Assembly: GCF_029892155.1 (NCBI RefSeq)
Contig: NZ_JARZAG010000032.1
Coordinates: forward strand, 1 to 64,000
DNA: 64,000 nucleotides
Reading direction: 5' to 3'
Origin: Kitasatospora sp. GAS204B
GTDB taxonomy: Bacteria > Actinomycetota > Actinomycetes > Streptomycetales > Streptomycetaceae
Shown: in pieces, positions 50,904 to 58,350 of the stretch
How positions within the stretch are numbered: the first letter of the stretch is position 1
Layout of the letters: every line of letters begins with the position of its first letter
Notes under the pieces: model-generated
Told to the model about the DNA's origin: nothing
What the model saw: only the letters and a program-made list of their open reading frames with translations
Database searches by the model: none
Made by a program: the position numbers and the translations under genes

Positions 50904-51554
50904 ATGACGACGACGATCTCGCTGCAGCGCACCCCGTTCCTCCGGGCGACCCACCGGGAGGTCGGTTACATCTTCGCCTCCCTCTTCACCGCGGTCGTCG
51001 GCTTCGTCTGGACCGTCACGGTCCTGGCGCTCGGCATCGGCACCCTGGTGACCGCGCTCGGCCTGCCGGTGCTCGCGCTGCTGCTGGCCGGCGCCCGGGG
51101 GCTCGGCGCGGTCGAGCGCGGCCGGGTGGCCCGGCTGCTCGGCCGGCGGCTGCCCGGGCCCGCCCCGGTGCGCGCCGCCCGTCCCGGGGCCTGGGCCCGG
51201 ATCACCGCGCAGCTGGCCGACCTGGCGGGTTGGCGGGCGGTGGCGTACCACCTGCTGATGTTCCCCTGGCACGTGTTCAGCTTCGTGCTGACCGTCACGC
51301 TCTGGACCACGGGCTTCGCGATGGCGCTGCTGCCCGCCTACAACTGGGTCTTCCCGACCTACGTGGGCTGGCCCGGCTACCGCGTCTTCGACTACCACAA
51401 GGACGGGGCGCACCACGTCTACTACCTCACGCACTTCTGGCAGGTGGCCGGCGTCTCGCTGGCCGGCGTGCTGCTGCTCCTCCTGGCGGCCGGGCTGACC
51501 CACGCGCTGACCGCCGTCTCCCGGCGCGCGGCCGCCGCCCTGCTGGCCGCCTGA
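50904..51554 (+). CDS. Sensor-domain-like membrane protein
   Basis: 216 residues from ATG 50904. The order (REVGYIFASLFTAVVGFVWT, LGLPVLALLLAGARGLGAVE, YHLLMFPWHVFSFVLTV, VAGVSLAGVLLLLLAAGL) matches the four-helix putative sensor domain normally fused to actinobacterial histidine kinases. Here it stands alone, without a kinase. Confidence 0.75.
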   Translation: MTTTISLQRTPFLRATHREVGYIFASLFTAVVGFVWTVTVLALGIGTLVTALGLPVLALLLAGARGLGAVERGRVARLLGRRLPGPAPVRAARPGAWARITAQLADLAGWRAVAYHLLMFPWHVFSFVLTVTLWTTGFAMALLPAYNWVFPTYVGWPGYRVFDYHKDGAHHVYYLTHFWQVAGVSLAGVLLLLLAAGLTHALTAVSRRAAAALLAA

Positions 51555-51602
51555 CGCTCGCTCAGGGATGCGCGGTGGGGGCGGCCGTGTTCGGCTGAGT
51601 CC

Positions 51603-51638
51603 ATGCTGATCACCTCCCGGATGCTGATCACCTCCCGG
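51603..51638 (+). repeat. Exact 18-bp tandem duplication at a gene start
   Basis: ATGCTGATCACCTCCCGG occurs twice back to back (51603-51620, 51621-51638), in frame. Confidence 0.95.
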
Positions 51639-52328
51639 CCGCTGGACGAGTACTGCGGCTTCTTCGGCCTGACCCGCGCCGAGCTGCGCGCGCTGCCGGG
51701 CCCGGTGCTCGACTGCCCGGGCGGCGCCGCGGGGCTGGTCGCCGAGGCCCGGGCGCTGGGCTGCCGGGTGCTGGCCGCGGACCCCGCCTACGCCCGGCCG
51801 CACCGCGAACTGCTGGCGCGCGCCGAGGCCGCCCGGCACACCATGGCCCGTGCGATGCCCGCCGAGCCGCAGCGCCACCTGGCGCCCCGCCACCGCCCGT
51901 ACGAGAAGTACCTGCGCAGCTGGGACCGGGCCCGCGCGCTGTTCGCCGCCGACCGGGCCGCCCACCCCGGCGACTACGTGGCCGCCGCGCTGCCCGCGCT
52001 CCCGTTCGCGGACGCCAGCTTCGCCCTCACCCTCAGCTCCTACTTGCTCTTCGCCTACCCCGAGCGCTTCGCCCCGGTGGACCAGCTGGCCGCGCTGCGC
52101 GAGCTGGTCCGGGTCACCGCCCCGGGCGGCGAGGTGCTGGTCCACCCGCTGCACGACGGCGAGAGCCGCCGCTGCCCGCACCTGGCCGAGCTGCGCGCCG
52201 CGCTCGGCGCCCAGGGCATCAGCAGCGAACTGCGCACCGTGCGGGCCCCGGGCGACGGACGACGCCGATTCCTGCTCGCTCTGACCCGGCATCACCGCTA
52301 CCGTCCCATCCCATGGACGAACACCTGA
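51603..52328 (+). CDS. SAM-methyltransferase-like protein with duplicated start
   Basis: 241 residues. Motif I-like VLDCPGGAAGLVAEARALG, a later ALPFADASFALTLSSYLLFAY and LRELVRVTAPGGEVLVHPL give a Rossmann methyltransferase outline, but the glycine motif is degenerate (DCPGG). The first 12 residues are MLITSR twice, from an exact 18-bp duplication, so ATG 51603 and 51621 are alternative starts. It overlaps the phosphatase gene by 16 bp. Confidence 0.7.
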   Translation: MLITSRMLITSRPLDEYCGFFGLTRAELRALPGPVLDCPGGAAGLVAEARALGCRVLAADPAYARPHRELLARAEAARHTMARAMPAEPQRHLAPRHRPYEKYLRSWDRARALFAADRAAHPGDYVAAALPALPFADASFALTLSSYLLFAYPERFAPVDQLAALRELVRVTAPGGEVLVHPLHDGESRRCPHLAELRAALGAQGISSELRTVRAPGDGRRRFLLALTRHHRYRPIPWTNT

Positions 52329-53017
52329 CCGGATCCCGGCTGCTCGCGATACCCGGCCTGCGCAACCTGCGTGACCTCGGCGGACTCGGCGCGGTGCGCC
52401 CCGGCCTGCTCTACCGCTCCGCCGGGCTGGCCACGCTGACCGCTGAAGGGGCCCGGCAGCTGGCCAAGTTCGGCCTGCGCACCGTGCTCGACCTGCGCGA
52501 TCCGCTCGAACTGGTGCAACACCCGGACCGCGTCCATGACCTGGACGTCGATCTGGCCAACTTTCCGCTCCTGCCGCAGGACGGGCCCGAGGACATGTAC
52601 GGGTTCCCGCTCGACCGGATCTACCCGCTGATCGTCGACACCGCCGGCCCCACCCTGGTCGCGGCGCTGCGCGGGCTGCTGGCCCCCGAGGCCCTGCCCG
52701 CGCTGCTGCACTGCGCGGTCGGCCGGGACCGCACCGGCATCACGGTCGCGCTGCTGCTCGATCTGCTGGAGGTGCCCGAGGAGCAGATCGTCGCCGACTT
52801 CCTGCTCTCGAACGAGGGCCTGGGCCTGCTGAACGGCCCCGAGGAGTGGGTGGACGTGCACGGGGTGACCCGGCTCTCCCACCCGGTCGAGGCGGCGCTG
52901 ATCACCGGCGTGCTGGCCCAGGTGCGTGAACAACACGGCGGCACCGAGGGATATCTGACGGCCCATGGCCTGAAAGCGGCGGAGATCCTTGACCTGCGCG
53001 CTACCCTGCGTGAGTGA
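52313..53017 (+). CDS. Tyrosine/serine protein phosphatase (DSP-like, PF13350 type)
   Basis: 234 residues. Start segment IPGLRNLRDLGGLGAVRPGLLYRS and active site H133-C134-AVG-R138-D-R140-T141 (HCxxGxxRT) are the family hallmarks. It dephosphorylates proteins or phosphoinositides. It overlaps both neighbours, so the three genes are coexpressed. Confidence 0.88.
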   Translation: MDEHLTGSRLLAIPGLRNLRDLGGLGAVRPGLLYRSAGLATLTAEGARQLAKFGLRTVLDLRDPLELVQHPDRVHDLDVDLANFPLLPQDGPEDMYGFPLDRIYPLIVDTAGPTLVAALRGLLAPEALPALLHCAVGRDRTGITVALLLDLLEVPEEQIVADFLLSNEGLGLLNGPEEWVDVHGVTRLSHPVEAALITGVLAQVREQHGGTEGYLTAHGLKAAEILDLRATLRE

Positions 53018-53661
53018 TCATCACCGTACGCAAGTCCAGCCGTCTGCTCGTCGCCCTGACCGCGGGCGCCGCGCTCTTCACCGCCGCCCCGGCCGCGCAC
53101 GCCGACACCACCCCCAGCGACCAGTGCTCGGCCGCCTTCCACAACGGCGACGCGCGGCTGGGCCCGGCCGACCTGCCCACCACCGGACCGGTCGGCCGGC
53201 AGCTGCGCGGCTACCGGCGCACCGGCGGCGCCGGCGAGGCCGCCTTCCTCGCCCAGTACTACGACGCCACCGCCGGCAGCTGGAAGTACCCGCCGGCCAA
53301 CGGCTACCTGCTCGGCTTCAACAACCAGCCGATCGAGTTCGACCAGCCGCTCATCCCGGGCCAGGACATCGACCGCTACGGCAGCGAGTACGGCTCGTTC
53401 CTGGCCCCCGAGGGCACCGCGTACGCGAGGCGGGCGATCCCGCCGCAGAGCCTGGACAGCACTCCGGCGGCCGGCTGCAACTACCACGACTACAAGGTGC
53501 TCAAGGAGTTCGAGGTGCACGGCGGCCCGATCGCCCCCTGGTTCAACCAGCCGGGCCTGGGCTGGCAGTACCAGCTGGACGGCACCCTGGTCCCGGGCGC
53601 ACCCGCGAAGATCAACGTCGGCTGGCTGATCACCAACGGTTACCTGCAGCGGCTGATCTGA
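53014..53661 (+). CDS. Secreted TNT-domain protein (putative NAD glycohydrolase)
   Basis: 215 residues from GTG 53014 (GTGA overlap). Signal peptide to about residue 30 (LLVALTAGAALFTAAPAAHA). The mature part is essentially one TNT domain: FNNQPIEFDQPLIPGQDIDR, YGSEYGSFLAPEGTAYARRA, then APWFNQPGLGWQYQLDG and GWLITNGYLQRL. In the M. tuberculosis toxin this fold hydrolyses NAD+. Here it is a single exported domain, with no recognisable immunity gene next to it. Confidence 0.82.
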   Translation: MIITVRKSSRLLVALTAGAALFTAAPAAHADTTPSDQCSAAFHNGDARLGPADLPTTGPVGRQLRGYRRTGGAGEAAFLAQYYDATAGSWKYPPANGYLLGFNNQPIEFDQPLIPGQDIDRYGSEYGSFLAPEGTAYARRAIPPQSLDSTPAAGCNYHDYKVLKEFEVHGGPIAPWFNQPGLGWQYQLDGTLVPGAPAKINVGWLITNGYLQRLI

Positions 53662-53690
53662 GCCGCAGAGCTCTGGCAGGAGAAGCAGAC

Positions 53691-53811
53691 GGCCCGTGGG
53701 CGTTCTCCACGGCGGACGAACCGCCGTGGCGCCGGGGATGTGCCGGCGAGCCCACGGGCCGGGTGACTGCTGGGGATTCGCCTGTCGCCGCTTGGCCTAC
53801 AGGCAGCGGCG
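53691..53811 (-). ncRNA. Candidate structured RNA: three-way junction plus H-type pseudoknot
   Basis: Outer 11-bp stem GGCCCGTGGGC (53691-53701) / 53750-53760 encloses two perfect hairpins (53707-53729, 9 bp; 53730-53748, 6 bp). Beside it, GCCTGT, CGCCGCT, ACAGGC, AGCGGCG (53780-53811) follow in a-b-a'-b' order, an H-type pseudoknot. The minus strand is favoured by a promoter and ribosome site upstream. Confidence 0.55.
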
Positions 53812-53813
53812 CT

Positions 53814-53852
53814 CTAGCGAGCAGCCACCTCACGCATCCTGGCGGTACTCAA
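53814..53852 (-). CDS. Possible 12-codon leader peptide with exceptional ribosome site
   Basis: TTG 53852 (or ATG 53837) opens MSTARMREVAAR and a stop. It is preceded by GAAAGGAGGTGATCC (53857-53871), complementary to the complete 3' end of 16S rRNA. It ends immediately before the structured RNA. No downstream same-strand gene is present, so its target is unclear. Confidence 0.4.
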   Translation of the reverse strand: MSTARMREVAAR

Positions 53853-53882
53853 CTCAGGATCACCTCCTTTCAGTGTGCCGCC

Positions 53883-53912
53883 ACGATAGGCAGACACTCC
53901 GGCCGGAGGCAA
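53883..53912 (-). promoter_or_regulatory. Leftward promoter of the structured RNA
   Basis: TTGCCT (53912-53907) and TATCGT (53888-53883) with an 18-bp spacer, about 12 nt before the ribosome site. Confidence 0.45.
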
Positions 53913-53943
53913 CGGATTTAGCCCGGAATTCCGGGCGGGCGGA

Positions 53944-54786
53944 TCAGGCGGTCTGCAGGGCCTTGAGCTTGGAGATGTCGACCACCTGGTCGGCCGGCGG
54001 TGCCTGCACGGTGACCGGCTGGTTGAAGTTGCTGAAGGCCATCTGCCCGCTCGTGCTGTTCGCCTTCAGCGGGTACGGCGTGCCCTGGGCGGCGATCCAC
54101 ATGTCGCCGCTGGTCCCGTCCGAGGACTTGACGTGCAGGACGACCGTGGGCTGACCGTTGACGGTGGCCGTGCCGGTCTTGGCGGCCTGGTCGCCGTCCT
54201 GGTTCATCTGCCCGGTGAACTGCGTCAGGTTGCAGGAGTCGGAGAGGCTCTTGAGGTCGGCGTCGTCCTTCGAGCCGGTCATCCAGCGGCCCTTGAACAG
54301 CTCGGCCGCCTGGGAGCCGTGGGCGCCGCCCATGGTGGTCCAGAACTTGGTGTCGGGCTGGATCCAGGTCTGCTGCGGGGTGCTCAGGATCTGGAAGCTG
54401 CCCTTGGAACCCATCGCGATGCTGCCGGCGCAGTCGCCCTTGGTGTCCAGGGACAGGTGCATCTCGAGGGTGTCGCCGCTGTCGGTGCCCTTCGCGTCGA
54501 GCTTGAGCGAGGTGGCCGCGCTCAGCGCGTCCGAGGCGGCCTTCTCGATCTGGTTGCCGTTCATCGCGCTCAGGTCGGGTCCGGTCGCCGAGGGCGCGGC
54601 GGCGGGCGTCGACGGAGCGGTCGCGGTGGTGCTGGGCGCCGTGGTGGCCGAGGCGGTGACCGGGCCGGCCGAGCCTTCCGTGCCGGCACCGGCGCTGGTG
54701 GTCTTCGAGGAACTGCCGCAGGCGGTGGCGGTGAGCGCGAGGGCGGCGCAGGTCAGGGTGATGCCGAGGTGGCGGTGGAGGCGCAC
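53944..54786 (-). CDS. Lipoprotein (LppX/LprG-like)
   Basis: 280 residues from GTG 54786. Signal peptide with lipobox LTATAC (Cys23), a Ser/Thr/Ala/Pro linker to about 65, then a mostly beta domain (SAATSLKLDAKGTDSGDTLE; AAQGTPYPLKANSTSGQMAF) as in mycobacterial lipid-carrying lipoproteins. Anchored outside the membrane; ligand unknown. Confidence 0.75.
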   Translation of the reverse strand: MRLHRHLGITLTCAALALTATACGSSSKTTSAGAGTEGSAGPVTASATTAPSTTATAPSTPAAAPSATGPDLSAMNGNQIEKAASDALSAATSLKLDAKGTDSGDTLEMHLSLDTKGDCAGSIAMGSKGSFQILSTPQQTWIQPDTKFWTTMGGAHGSQAAELFKGRWMTGSKDDADLKSLSDSCNLTQFTGQMNQDGDQAAKTGTATVNGQPTVVLHVKSSDGTSGDMWIAAQGTPYPLKANSTSGQMAFSNFNQPVTVQAPPADQVVDISKLKALQTA

Positions 54787-54893
54787 GGTTCTTCTTTCGA
54801 CCAGTCGGCCGCGGAATGCGGCGGAAAACGGCCAGAAACTACACCACGGCGTGATCGGGTCAGGGCACCGGGGTTGCCGTTTATGAGAAAAGC

Positions 54894-54928
54894 GGAAGGC
54901 CCGGCAGAGAGTCTCTGCCGGGCCTTCC
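54894..54928 (-). terminator. Terminator of the initiator tRNA gene
   Basis: 17-nt complementary arms centred on 54911 (GGAAGGCCCGGCAGA core); on the minus strand followed by GCTTTTCT. Confidence 0.85.
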
Positions 54929-54939
54929 GTGCTACTGAG

Positions 54940-55013
54940 TAGCGGGGACAGGATTTGAACCTGCGACCTCTGGGTTATGAGCCCAGCGAGCTACCGAGCT
55001 GCTCCACCCCGCG
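54940..55013 (-). tRNA. Initiator tRNA-Met (anticodon CAT)
   Basis: Cloverleaf with anticodon loop CTCATAA, anticodon stem CTGGG/CCCAG carrying the three G-C pairs of initiators, unpaired first acceptor position (C1 opposite U72) and T arm GCAGG-TTTGAAT-CCTGT. The 3' CCA is not encoded. Confidence 0.95.
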
Positions 55014-55059
55014 TCGGTGAACCAAACACTACGGGACGCTGACCGATAAGGGAAATCGC

Positions 55060-56007
55060 TTATCGGAGCCGGCGGCCCGGGCGGGCGGCGGCCCAGAGCG
55101 CGAGCCCGGTCAGGGCGGCGAAGCAGGGGACCATCAGGGCCGCGTAGACCAGCAGGAAGCCGTGCGTGCCCAGGCCCGCCGCCGCGTTCCAGCCGCCGTG
55201 CAGCGCGACCGCCGCCAGCAGGCCCAGCGGGCCGGCGGTCCGGGCCAGCCAGCGCCGGTGGCTGGTCAGCGCGACGGCCAGGCCCACGCCGGTCAGTGCG
55301 GTGAAGAGCGGGTGGGCGAAAGGCGCCAGCAGGGCGCGCAGCACGAAGGTGTGCACGGTGTCGTCGTAGTCGCGCAGGCTCGGGCTGAGGCCGAGGCCGA
55401 TCGCGTCCAGCCGCTGGCGCTGGTCGTCGGTGAAGGCCCGGCCCAGGTAGAGGACGTTCTCGGTGAAGGCGAAGCCGCAGGCGCTGAACCCGCCGAGGAC
55501 CAGGCCGGTGGCCACCGCGCGGTGCCGCAGCCGGGCGCGGGCGGCGGCGGTCGGACCGGTGCCCGCCGGCCTGCCCGCCGGGCTGGTCCGACGGCGCGGT
55601 CGCAGGGGCGGCGCCATGGTGAGCAGCAGCACCGCGCCCTTGGCGCTCTCCTCGATCAGCGGGCTGGCGAACTCGGCGCCCAGCGTCTCGCCCCGGCTGC
55701 TGCCTTGCAGGGCGGTCAGGGTGTCGCTGGCCCAGCCGTTGGCCAGCATGGCGACCGTGGTGGCGGCGCAGGAGCCCCAGACCAGGCAGAGCACCAGCCG
55801 GCGGTTCGGCACCCGGGCGCTCTGGTTGAGCCAGGTCAGCGCGGTCAGCACGAAGGGCAGCGGCAGCACCGCGAGGCCCAGGCCCACCAGCAGCCCGGTG
55901 GTGCCGGTCTGGGCCTGCACCAGGTGGACCAGCAGCACCGCGCTCGCGGTCAGCGCCAGCACGGTGGCGGTGGGACCGGCCGAGCGCAGGCGCGACGGGC
56001 TGCTCAC
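55060..56007 (-). CDS. PrsW-family intramembrane metalloprotease
   Basis: 315 residues from GTG 56007. Eight or so hydrophobic helices carry the family motifs: EES in PLIEESAKG, FAFTENVLYL, HPLFTALTG and LHGGWN. PrsW-type enzymes cleave membrane proteins such as anti-sigma factors; the target here is unknown. TACGCT lies 7 nt before the start, so the mRNA may be leaderless. Confidence 0.87.
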   Translation of the reverse strand: MSSPSRLRSAGPTATVLALTASAVLLVHLVQAQTGTTGLLVGLGLAVLPLPFVLTALTWLNQSARVPNRRLVLCLVWGSCAATTVAMLANGWASDTLTALQGSSRGETLGAEFASPLIEESAKGAVLLLTMAPPLRPRRRTSPAGRPAGTGPTAAARARLRHRAVATGLVLGGFSACGFAFTENVLYLGRAFTDDQRQRLDAIGLGLSPSLRDYDDTVHTFVLRALLAPFAHPLFTALTGVGLAVALTSHRRWLARTAGPLGLLAAVALHGGWNAAAGLGTHGFLLVYAALMVPCFAALTGLALWAAARPGRRLR

Positions 56008-56033
56008 CGGAAAAGCGTAGACCGTGGCAGGGG

Positions 56034-56882
56034 TCAGATCTTGCGGAACAGCAGATCGTGCACCACGTGGCCCTTGGCCAGGCCGGCCCGCTCGAACTTG
56101 GTCACCGGACGCCAGTCGGGGCGCGGCGCGTAGCCGGGGACGGTGCCGTCGGCCCGGCGCTCCTCGTCCGTCCAGGCGCTGCCGTCGCCCTCAGGGTGCA
56201 GGTTGACCAGCTCCGGGCGGGCGCCGAGCACGTCCAGCATCTGCTCGGCGTACGGCTCCCAGTCGGTGGCGCAGTGCACCAGCGCGCCGGGGGCCAGCCG
56301 GGGCAGCACCAGGTCCAGGAAGTGCGGCTGGACCAGCCGGCGCTTGTGGTGCTTGGGCTTGGGCCACGGGTCGGCGAAGAAGACCCGCAGGCCCGCCAGG
56401 CTCGCGTCGCCCAGCATGTCGCGCAGCAGGATCACCGCGTCGCCGGCCGCCAGCCGCACGTTCCGGGCGCCGCTCTGCTCCAGCATGCCCAGCAGGTTGC
56501 CGTGCCCCGGGGTGTGCACGTCGGCGGCCAGGATGCCCATCGACGGGTCGGCGGCAGCCATCGCGGCCGTCGTCTCACCCATCCCGAAGCCGATCTCCAG
56601 GGTGACCGGCAGCCCGCCGAAGAGCGTGCCCAGGTCGAGCGGGGTGCCGTCGATCGCCAGACCCCACTGCTCCCAGTGCCGGTCCAGCGCACCGGCCTGG
56701 GCCGGGGTCATCCGGCCGCGGCGCGGCTGGAAGCTGCGGATCCGGTGCTCGCGGTGCTGTTCCTCGGTGGCCCGGTGCGGATACATCGGGGCGGGGTAGC
56801 CCGCGGGCGCGGCCGACAGGCGCACTGACGGCGACTGGGGCGACTGGGCGGGGAGCTGGGGAGAGGGGGCAGTCGAAGTCAC
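56034..56882 (-). CDS. trmB: tRNA (guanine-N7-)-methyltransferase
   Basis: 282 residues from GTG 56882. After a Pro/Ser-rich, apparently disordered first 35 residues comes the class I methyltransferase core: EIGFGMGETT, then the catalytic FADPWPKPKHHKRRLVQPHF and VTKFERAGLAKGH at the end. It methylates G46 of tRNAs. Possibly a very short leader: TAAACT lies 10 nt before the GTG. Confidence 0.93.
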   Translation of the reverse strand: MTSTAPSPQLPAQSPQSPSVRLSAAPAGYPAPMYPHRATEEQHREHRIRSFQPRRGRMTPAQAGALDRHWEQWGLAIDGTPLDLGTLFGGLPVTLEIGFGMGETTAAMAAADPSMGILAADVHTPGHGNLLGMLEQSGARNVRLAAGDAVILLRDMLGDASLAGLRVFFADPWPKPKHHKRRLVQPHFLDLVLPRLAPGALVHCATDWEPYAEQMLDVLGARPELVNLHPEGDGSAWTDEERRADGTVPGYAPRPDWRPVTKFERAGLAKGHVVHDLLFRKI

Positions 56883-56930
56883 AATGCCGTCGAGTTTACG
56901 GGGCGCCCGGTTTTGCGGGGGACCTGCCGG

Positions 56931-58169
56931 CTACTCCTCGGCCGCCAGCGCGGCCAGGGCTCGCCGGGCCACCTCGCGGCCGATCGGCAGCGAGGCGGTG
57001 GCGGCGGGGGAGGGGGCGTTGAGCACGTGCACCAGGCGGCGCGGCGAGCCCGGGCGGTCGGGGTCGAAGCCGGCGAAGGCGAAGTCGTCGAGCAGCGTGC
57101 CGTCCCTGGCCACCGCCTGGGCCCGCACCCCGGCCGGCGCTGGTACCAGGTCGGCGGCCGTGACGGCGGGCAGCAGGCGTCGCACGGCCGTGGTGAAGGC
57201 CGGCTTGGAGAGCGAGCGGTGCAGCTCGCCCAGGCCGTAGCGCCAGTGCCGGCGGGCCAGCTGCCAGGCGCCGGGGAACCCCAGCGTGGCGGCCAGCTCG
57301 GCCGGGCGCACGGTGCGCCAGTCGTAGCCCTCGCGGGCCAGCGCCGGGACGGCGTTCGGGCCCACGTGCACGTCCCCGTGGATCCCCCGGGTCAGGTGCA
57401 CGCCGAGGAACGGGAAGGCCGGGTCGGGGACGGGGTAGACCAGGCCGCGCACCAGGTCCCGCCGGTGCGCGGCGAGTTCGTAGTACTCGCCGCGGAACGG
57501 GATGATCCGCAGCCCCGGGTCGTCGCCGGCCAGCCGGGCCAGCCGGTCGCTGTGCAGGCCCGCACAGTTGACCAGCACCGCGCAGCGCAGCTCGGTGCCG
57601 TCGGCGGTGCGCACCGTGACGCCGTCCGGGCGGCGGTCGATGGCCCGGACCTCGGCGCCGGTGCGCAGCTCGGCCCCGCGCTCGGCGGCCAGTGTGGCGT
57701 AGCGGCCGGCCACGGCGACGTAGTCGCAGACGCCGGTGGTGGCGACGTGCAGCCCGGCCAGGCCGGCCACCTCCGGCTCGTACTCGCTGATCTGATGCTG
57801 CGTCAATTCACGGACCGGGATGCCGTTCTGCCGTCCCCGCTCGGCGAGCGCCGCGAGCCGGGGCAGCTCGGCCGCCTCGGTGGCGACGATCAGCTTGCCG
57901 GTCACCTCGCACGGCAGGCCCTGCTCCTGGCAGAACCGCACCATCGCGGCCGCGCCCTCGGTGGCGTACCGCGCCTTGAGCGAACCGGGGCGGTAGTACA
58001 CCCCGCTGTGGATCACCCCGCTGTTGCGCCCGGTCTGGTGGCCGGCCGGTGCGCTCTCCTTCTCCAGCACGGCGACCCGCAGCCCGGGCCGCGCCCGGGT
58101 CAGCGCGTACGCGGTGGCGAGCCCGACGATGCCGCCGCCCACCACCAGGACGTCGTGGTCGTCCGCCAT
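56931..58169 (-). CDS. lhgO: L-2-hydroxyglutarate oxidase/dehydrogenase
   Basis: 412 residues. N-terminal FAD-binding VVGGGIVGLATAYAL, then HQTGRNSGVIHSGVYY typical of LhgO, substrate region FPFLGVHLTRGIHGDVHVGP, and a C-terminal NAPSPAATASLPIG. It oxidises L-2-hydroxyglutarate to 2-oxoglutarate at the membrane. Standalone gene downstream of the TROVE gene. Confidence 0.9.
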   Translation of the reverse strand: MADDHDVLVVGGGIVGLATAYALTRARPGLRVAVLEKESAPAGHQTGRNSGVIHSGVYYRPGSLKARYATEGAAAMVRFCQEQGLPCEVTGKLIVATEAAELPRLAALAERGRQNGIPVRELTQHQISEYEPEVAGLAGLHVATTGVCDYVAVAGRYATLAAERGAELRTGAEVRAIDRRPDGVTVRTADGTELRCAVLVNCAGLHSDRLARLAGDDPGLRIIPFRGEYYELAAHRRDLVRGLVYPVPDPAFPFLGVHLTRGIHGDVHVGPNAVPALAREGYDWRTVRPAELAATLGFPGAWQLARRHWRYGLGELHRSLSKPAFTTAVRRLLPAVTAADLVPAPAGVRAQAVARDGTLLDDFAFAGFDPDRPGSPRRLVHVLNAPSPAATASLPIGREVARRALAALAAEE

Positions 58170-58271
58170 CCGCCACCCTCCTCACCCCGACGTGCCCCCG
58201 TGGCCGATGGTGCCACGGGGGCACGCCGCGCGTCAGCCGGTCCGGGCCACTCGACCCGGCAGCGGGCTGGA

Positions 58272-58349
58272 GCCTCTCTTGCGGATCTTGCCCGGCGTCG
58301 CGCGGCGTCAGCCGCTGGTGTCACAGCCGACAAGATCCGTAAGAGAGGC
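58272..58349. terminator. Long inverted repeat between TROVE and lhgO genes
   Basis: 19-nt arms GCCTCTCTTGCGGATCTTG (58272-58290) and its complement at 58331-58349 (one G-U), with a 40-nt loop, starting 2 bp after the TROVE stop. Terminator function is likely. Confidence 0.6.
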
Positions 58350-58350
58350 C

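Noticed and set aside
53857..53871. Match to the 3' end of 16S rRNA as an rRNA fragment
   Set aside because: Only 15 nt match and the flanks are unrelated to rRNA; an extended ribosome-binding site on the other strand explains it.
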